Origin: an uncultured Mycoplasmataceae bacterium
Lineage (GTDB): Bacteria; Bacillota_I; Bacilli_A; Mycoplasmatales; Mycoplasmoidaceae
NCBI GenBank assembly: GCA_900316595.1
Contig: ONDN01000010.1
Coordinates: forward strand, 1 to 10,849
Direction: 5' to 3'
DNA: 10,849 nucleotides
Part shown: one piece after another, positions 6,505-10,849 of the stretch
Layout: each line of letters begins with the position of its first letter
Position numbering within the stretch: position 1 is the stretch's first letter
Notes under the pieces: model-generated
Told to the model about the DNA's origin: nothing
Database searches by the model: none
What the model saw: the letters and a program-made list of their open reading frames with translations, nothing else
Position numbers and translations under genes: made by a program

Positions 6505-9127
6505 TAATGCTATTTTCTTTTTTAATAGTTTGTTCAGATTTTTCTTGCTGTTTTTTCATTGATTCAGCAATCTTGATTAAAGCATCTTTTGCATCAGCAT
6601 TTTTTTCTTCATCAGAAGGAGTAAATTTATCTTTTGGTGAAGATGGTTTTAAATTCAAATTGAAATTTGGTTTATTATCAAATGCATTTTGAATGGTTTG
6701 ACTAGTATTTTTATTTTTCAAATCATTGTAAACATTTATATCAATATTCAATGTATCAAGAACATTTGATAATTCATTAAATATTGCTTCATTAACACGA
6801 GGAACAAAGATATGATTAATTTGTTTTATTGTTATATAAGCAACATCATTTTTCATTTCATTAAAATGTTTATCAGCTTCTTCAACATAAATATTTAATG
6901 GTGATCTTTGTTCAAAACTTCTTAAGCTTACACCCTCACGAACTTTAACCATTAAATCAAGATGTCTAATTCATTGACTATCAAGTGCTTGGATCATTAC
7001 ATCTCTGAAAATTTTATTACCAGTCTCAGGGGTTAATAATTCAATACGCTTATCAATACTAATGCATAAGATATGGTATAGAATATTTATTGATTGACTA
7101 ATTGTTTTATTTTGGAAGAATCCTGGTGAAACAAGATTGTAATTAAACAATTCTTTATTAATTGTATTAGCAAGTTGGTCATGCAATACAAAGATATTAT
7201 TCTTTGGAGATTTTGCTAATTCCACAATGCTTTTAGCTACACTTTTAGCCATGTTCTTAACAATTTGAATGTTTGAAACATTTTTTAGAATTTGATCTCT
7301 TTGTTTATAGATCAATTCTCTTTGGTTAGAAAGGATACTATCATAGTCAATAAGATTTTTACGCATGTCAAAGTTAAATGATTCAACTTTTTTTTGTGCA
7401 CTTTTAATTAAATGAGTAAAGTATCATGAGTCATAATAATCATCATCAATTTTCTGACTACTTTTTTCTTCTTTTTCGATTGCAAATCTTCTAAATAAAG
7501 TATCTTCCAATGAGACAAAGAATCTAGTTTGTCCAGGATCACCTTGACGGCCACTACGTCCTTTTAATTGATTATCAACACGACGTGATTCATGATGAGC
7601 AGTACCAATAACATATAAACCGCCTAATTCTTTAACACCAGGTCCAAGTTTAATATCTGTACCTCGACCGGCCATATTTGTTGAAATTGTAATCATTCCT
7701 TTTTGACCAGCTAAAGCTACAATTTTAGCCTCTTTGGCATTATTTTTAGCATTTAATAATTGAAATGGTAATCCTTTATTTTTTAAGAAGTAAACCAATT
7801 CCTCAGAATCTTCAACTGATTCTGTACCAATAAGTATTGGTTGACCTGTAGCATGAACTTTTTCAACTTCGCTTGCAACATGGACTCATTTACTAATTTT
7901 ATTAGCAAATACATAATCATTTAAATCTTTTCTGACAACTGGTTTATTTGTTGGAATTGTAACAACAAGCATGTTGTATATTTTCAAGAACTCTTCAGCT
8001 TCAGTTGCTGCAGTACCACTTAATCCTGCAAGTTTGTTATACAAACGGAAGAAAGATTGATAAGTAATTGTAGCTACAGTTACGTTTTCAGGTTCAATCT
8101 TAACATTTTCTTTGGCTTGAATAGCTTGTTGAAGACCAGCATTATAACTTCGACCTTCAAGAACACGACCTGTAAATTGGTCAACTAAATAAATTTTGTC
8201 ATCTTTAACAATATATTCAACACCACATCTAAATATTTTATTTGCTAATAAAGCATTTTTAATTTTATGGTATAGTGTTGAGTTCTCAAAGTGGAAAAGG
8301 TTTTTTAAATGATAATATGCTTCAGCTTTTTTAACACCTTCATCAGTTAAATTAACTGAATTTGATTCAGCATCAATTGCAAAATCTTTATCACCTAGTT
8401 TGCTAACAAATCGATCAACATCAATGTACATCGAAATGTCTTGCTTTGGTTGACCAGAAATAATCAAAGGTGTACGTGCCTCATCAATTAATACTGAGTC
8501 ACCTTCATCAATAATGGCAAAATTGAGTTCTCTAATAACTTTATCCTCATATTTATTAACCATGTTATCACGAAGATAATCAAATCCTAACTCAGAGTTT
8601 GTTGTGTATGTTATATCACATGCAAACATTTCTCTTTTTTGATTGGTTGAAAAACTTGATAAGTTATAACCAACAGTTATTCCTAAAGGATTTAATGCTT
8701 GTGCGCAAAATCTAACATCACGTTGTACTAAGTATTCATTAACAGTAACAACATGTACACCACGTTTTAATAATGCATTTAAGTAAGCAACTAAAACAAT
8801 AACAACAGTTTTACCTTCACCAGTGTACATTTCACAGAAATCACCATGATTAGCAACAATAGCACCAATAAGTTGAACTTTATAAGCAAAAATATGATGA
8901 ACTCGATATATAGCTTCTCTTGCAGTGGCAATTGCTTCAGGTAATATATCGTCAAGACTTTGACCGCGTTTTAATCGATCAATAAAAACATTTGTCATGT
9001 TTGACAATTCTTTATTTGTTTTGTTTCTAAATTCAACTTTTAATGAGTCAATATAATCAGCTAATTTCTTAGCTCTTTTTAAGATTTTACGACTAGGCGA
9101 AAAAACGTTTCACTGACTTAAACTCAT
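6494..9127 (-). CDS. secA: Preprotein translocase ATPase SecA, no zinc-binding tail
   Basis: SecA drives preproteins through SecYEG at the membrane. It is 877 residues once TGA is read as Trp at four places (residue 6 and the codons at 7886, 7424 and 6971); the four blocks between them share one frame and match SecA from end to end. Features are the N-terminal PSRKILKRAKKLADYID, Walker A MYTGEGKT (K106), Walker B DEGDSVLIDEARTPLIISG (207 on; most SecAs have DEVD), the second ATPase half NMAGRGTDIKLGPG and GRSGRQGDPGQTRFFVSLED, and the helical scaffold/wing region with WIRHLDLMVKVREG. The tail is charged and Lys/Glu-rich (SMKKQQEKSEQTIKKENSIN) and lacks the CxC...CH zinc motif that binds SecB, as expected where SecB is absent. 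The ATG at 9127 gives the standard N-terminus. There is no Shine-Dalgarno; a -10-like TATAAT lies about 25 bases upstream. It is the first gene of the cluster. Confidence 0.97.
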
Positions 9128-9170
9128 AGTATATATATTTTATATAATATAAATTATATATAAATTTAAC
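9128..9170. promoter_or_regulatory. Compact divergent promoter region between secA and the hydrolase gene
   Basis: This 43-base spacer has only two G/C bases near its edges and separates two start codons facing apart. A plus-strand TATAAT lies at 9143-9148, 22 bases before the hydrolase ATG. A minus-strand TATAAT lies at 9153-9158, 25 bases before the secA ATG. Any -35 element would have to lie within the opposite gene's promoter or coding sequence. I see no convincing -35 box and no Shine-Dalgarno for either gene, so leaders of about 15-20 bases are likely. TATAAT-like words are cheap in such A/T-rich DNA; the layout, not the exact boxes, is what supports the call. Confidence 0.55.
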
Positions 9171-10025
9171 ATGGAAGATAGCATTATAACTATCAATAAA
9201 AAACTTAAAATTAACTATTTAAAGACTAAAGATCTTGTTAACGAAAAACAAGTAATAATTCACTTAAATGGTATTAATTTTAGCAATTCATTAAATAGAT
9301 TTTGAAAAATGCCTATTAATGAATTACCTGCATTTTTATTTTTAAATTTACCAGGTAATGACCCAAAATTAAAACCATATAAATCTAACAAAAAGTATTT
9401 AAAAATAATCAATGGGTTTATTGGTGCTTTAAAAAAAGAATTTCCGAAAATACAAAAAATTTATATCACAGGCGAGTCATGAGGAGCAAACTTAGCTCTT
9501 TTATATGCTAAAAAGTACTCAAAATCAATAGATGGCGTTATATGTTGAAATGCTCCTAGCAAAATTAACAGCAAAATTTCTTCAAAAACAAAAACTCAAA
9601 ATTTTAAAATAGGTATCCAACATTTATCGGGTTTAATATTTAATACAAATTCTAGATGCTTAACTGGAGATATGAAATTATTGACAAATAATAACATATT
9701 ATTAAGGATTTATGCCTGTCAAGGAACTAAAAATTTAGGATTTACAAGATTAAATTTGGCTGCTTGATTTTCAATGAAACCTTCTTATAAATACTTAGAA
9801 AAGCATTTTAAATTAAATAAAGAATTACCAATTGTATATATTCAAACTAAACAAGACTGCTATTATGAACTTAATGCTGATAAATTAAATAAAATTAATA
9901 AATTTTCAAATGATAAAAATAAAATTATTCTTCAAAATGAAGGTATGCACTTACTTTCATTAGACATAAACGGTAATGATAAAATTATTTGGAACCAAAT
10001 AAAATCAATGATAAAAAATTATTAA
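9171..10025 (+). CDS. Alpha/beta hydrolase, probable lipase/esterase-like
   Basis: This is a 284-residue alpha/beta-hydrolase-fold protein, read with TGA as Trp at four places (W45, W104 and two more near 132 and 200). The nucleophile elbow is ITGESWGANLALLYAKK, with S103 as the presumed nucleophile; its Trp is itself a TGA codon, so the active site would be lost under the standard code. Upstream, VIIHLNG (28-34) fits the oxyanion-hole strand. After the cap region, PIVYIQTKQDCYYE supplies a candidate acid (D229), and NEGMHLL supplies the His (H260), giving a complete Ser-Asp-His order. No signal peptide or membrane helix is evident, so it is probably cytosolic. The substrate cannot be read from sequence; the lipid kinase 2 bases downstream hints at acylglycerol or phospholipid breakdown products. 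The ATG at 9171 lacks a Shine-Dalgarno. The fold is well supported, the substrate is not. Confidence 0.85.
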
Positions 10026-10027
10026 TT

Positions 10028-10849
10028 ATGGAAATACATTTTATATTGAACCCTATCTCTAATAACGGAAAATCATTGAAAAATTTTGAAGAAATTACAA
10101 ATTTCTTAAAAGCTTCAAAAATTAAGCATTTTATTCACAAAACAAAATATAAACATCATGCAACAAAGATAGCTAGGGAATTGACATCTAAAAATAAACT
10201 TGTGCATATTATTTCTGTTGGTGGTGATGGTACACTTAATGAAATTTTAAATGGTATTGTCAATTTTAAAAATACTTATCTAAGCGTTTTGCCATTTGGT
10301 AGTGGCAACGATTTTACATTAAATTTTAAAGAAATAAAGCAAGATAATCAAATAGAAAATATAAAAAGACTAATTAAGCAAAAATCAATTTACATTGATT
10401 ATCTAGTTGTGAACAATAAGAATAGATGTATGAATGCAATGGGCGCCGGAATAATTCCGAATGTGATTGAAAAATATATGAGTTATAAGCACTTTAGCCA
10501 AAAGACTAAATATAAATTAGCCACATTTTCTAAGTGCCTATTTTTTACAGTTCATAACATAAAGTATTCAATCGATAAAGGTAAGACATGACAAGGAGAT
10601 AAAATCATATCTTTCTCAATAGGTAATGGTGAAACTGTAGGTGGAGGAATTAAATTAATCCCTAATGCTAAAGTAGATGATGGATATATAACAGTTTCAA
10701 TACTTAAAAAAATTAGCCGTTTATCCACTCTTTATAATTTGTGAAAAATTAAAAAAGGCAAAACTTCAACAATTAAAACATATGAATCATTTAAGTGTAA
10801 GGAACTATTAGTAAGATTGGATAGAAAGCTTTATGATATTGATGGTGAA
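10028..10849 (+). CDS. Diacylglycerol kinase family lipid kinase, 3' end beyond window
   Basis: The gene is open to the window edge, with 274 codons visible, so about 20-30 residues are probably missing. It belongs to the DagK/YegS/sphingosine-kinase-like ATP-NAD-kinase fold. The N-terminus MEIHFILNP is the usual first strand, GGDGTLNEILNG (65-76) is the nucleotide-binding signature, and LPFGSGNDF (88-96) the second ATP/lipid-site motif. Further on come MGAGIIPNVIE, IGNGETVGGGIKLIPNAKVDDG and, at the very end, DIDGE, close to the conserved DGE near the family C-terminus. There are two TGA Trp codons (10589 and one near 10741). The ATG at 10028 is chosen over an in-frame TTG further upstream because it yields the family N-terminus and sits two bases after the hydrolase stop (TAATTATG). 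Soluble DagKs recycle diacylglycerol to phosphatidic acid; other lipid acceptors are possible. Confidence 0.92.

Noticed and set aside
6507..6692. A short plus-strand open frame
   Set aside because: It is antisense to the charged tail of secA and resembles a membrane protein only because Lys/Glu codons read as Phe/Ser/Leu on the other strand.
6494..9127. SecA as several broken pieces or a pseudogene
   Set aside because: All pieces share one frame and are separated only by TGA codons; reading these as Trp restores a conserved full-length SecA.
9989..10027. An upstream TTG start for the lipid kinase, overlapping the hydrolase
   Set aside because: The family N-terminus begins at the ATG at 10028; the upstream extension is the out-of-frame end of the hydrolase.
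1..10849. CRISPR arrays, insertion sequences, tRNA or rRNA genes, phage genes
   Set aside because: No regularly spaced repeats, transposase motifs, or tRNA/rRNA signatures were seen on either strand; the window is almost fully covered by housekeeping genes.

Overview
The window reads as ordinary chromosomal DNA of a mollicute (mycoplasma/ureaplasma-type bacterium). Base composition is very A+T-rich. Almost every gene is broken under the standard code but becomes one full-length, family-conserved protein when TGA is read as tryptophan (genetic code 4). The in-frame TGA codons fall where homologues have Trp or another aromatic residue, for example in SecA, UvrB and RecA. I cannot fix the species. 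A 387-residue serine/threonine kinase with no extracellular domain and a SecA without a zinc tail fit the M. pneumoniae/Ureaplasma/M. penetrans side of the class, but that is only a suggestion.

Layout. (1) Plus strand, 1-2285: the 3' part of gatB, then a serine/threonine protein kinase that overlaps it by one base (TAATG). (2) Minus strand, 9127 down to 2291: five genes in the order secA, uvrB, cinA-type pncC, an unrecognised three-helix membrane protein, and recA. The first four are joined by overlaps of 11 and 1 bases and a gap of 1 base. recA follows after a 59-base spacer holding a conspicuous inverted repeat. The kinase and recA converge with only 5 bases between their stop codons. (3) Plus strand, 9171 to the window end: an alpha/beta hydrolase and, 2 bases later, a diacylglycerol-kinase-family lipid kinase cut by the window edge. 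A 43-base, almost purely A/T spacer separates divergent secA and the hydrolase and must hold both promoters.

How the genes fit together. GatB belongs to the amidotransferase that makes Gln-tRNA(Gln) (and Asn-tRNA(Asn)). The kinase is a PrkC/Stk-type regulator anchored by its extreme C-terminus. The minus-strand cluster joins protein export (SecA), nucleotide excision repair (UvrB), NMN deamidation (CinA C-terminal domain) and recombination (RecA). A cinA-recA neighbourhood is known from other Firmicutes; what stands out here is the uncharacterised membrane protein between them. The hydrolase and lipid kinase pair points to lipid handling.

I see no CRISPR array, insertion sequence, prophage, tRNA or rRNA. 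I do not see a clearly new multi-gene system. The best leads are the small membrane protein in the repair cluster, the hairpin that holds the recA ribosome-binding region, and the sensorless tail-anchored kinase. There is no gene-free stretch longer than 59 bases.
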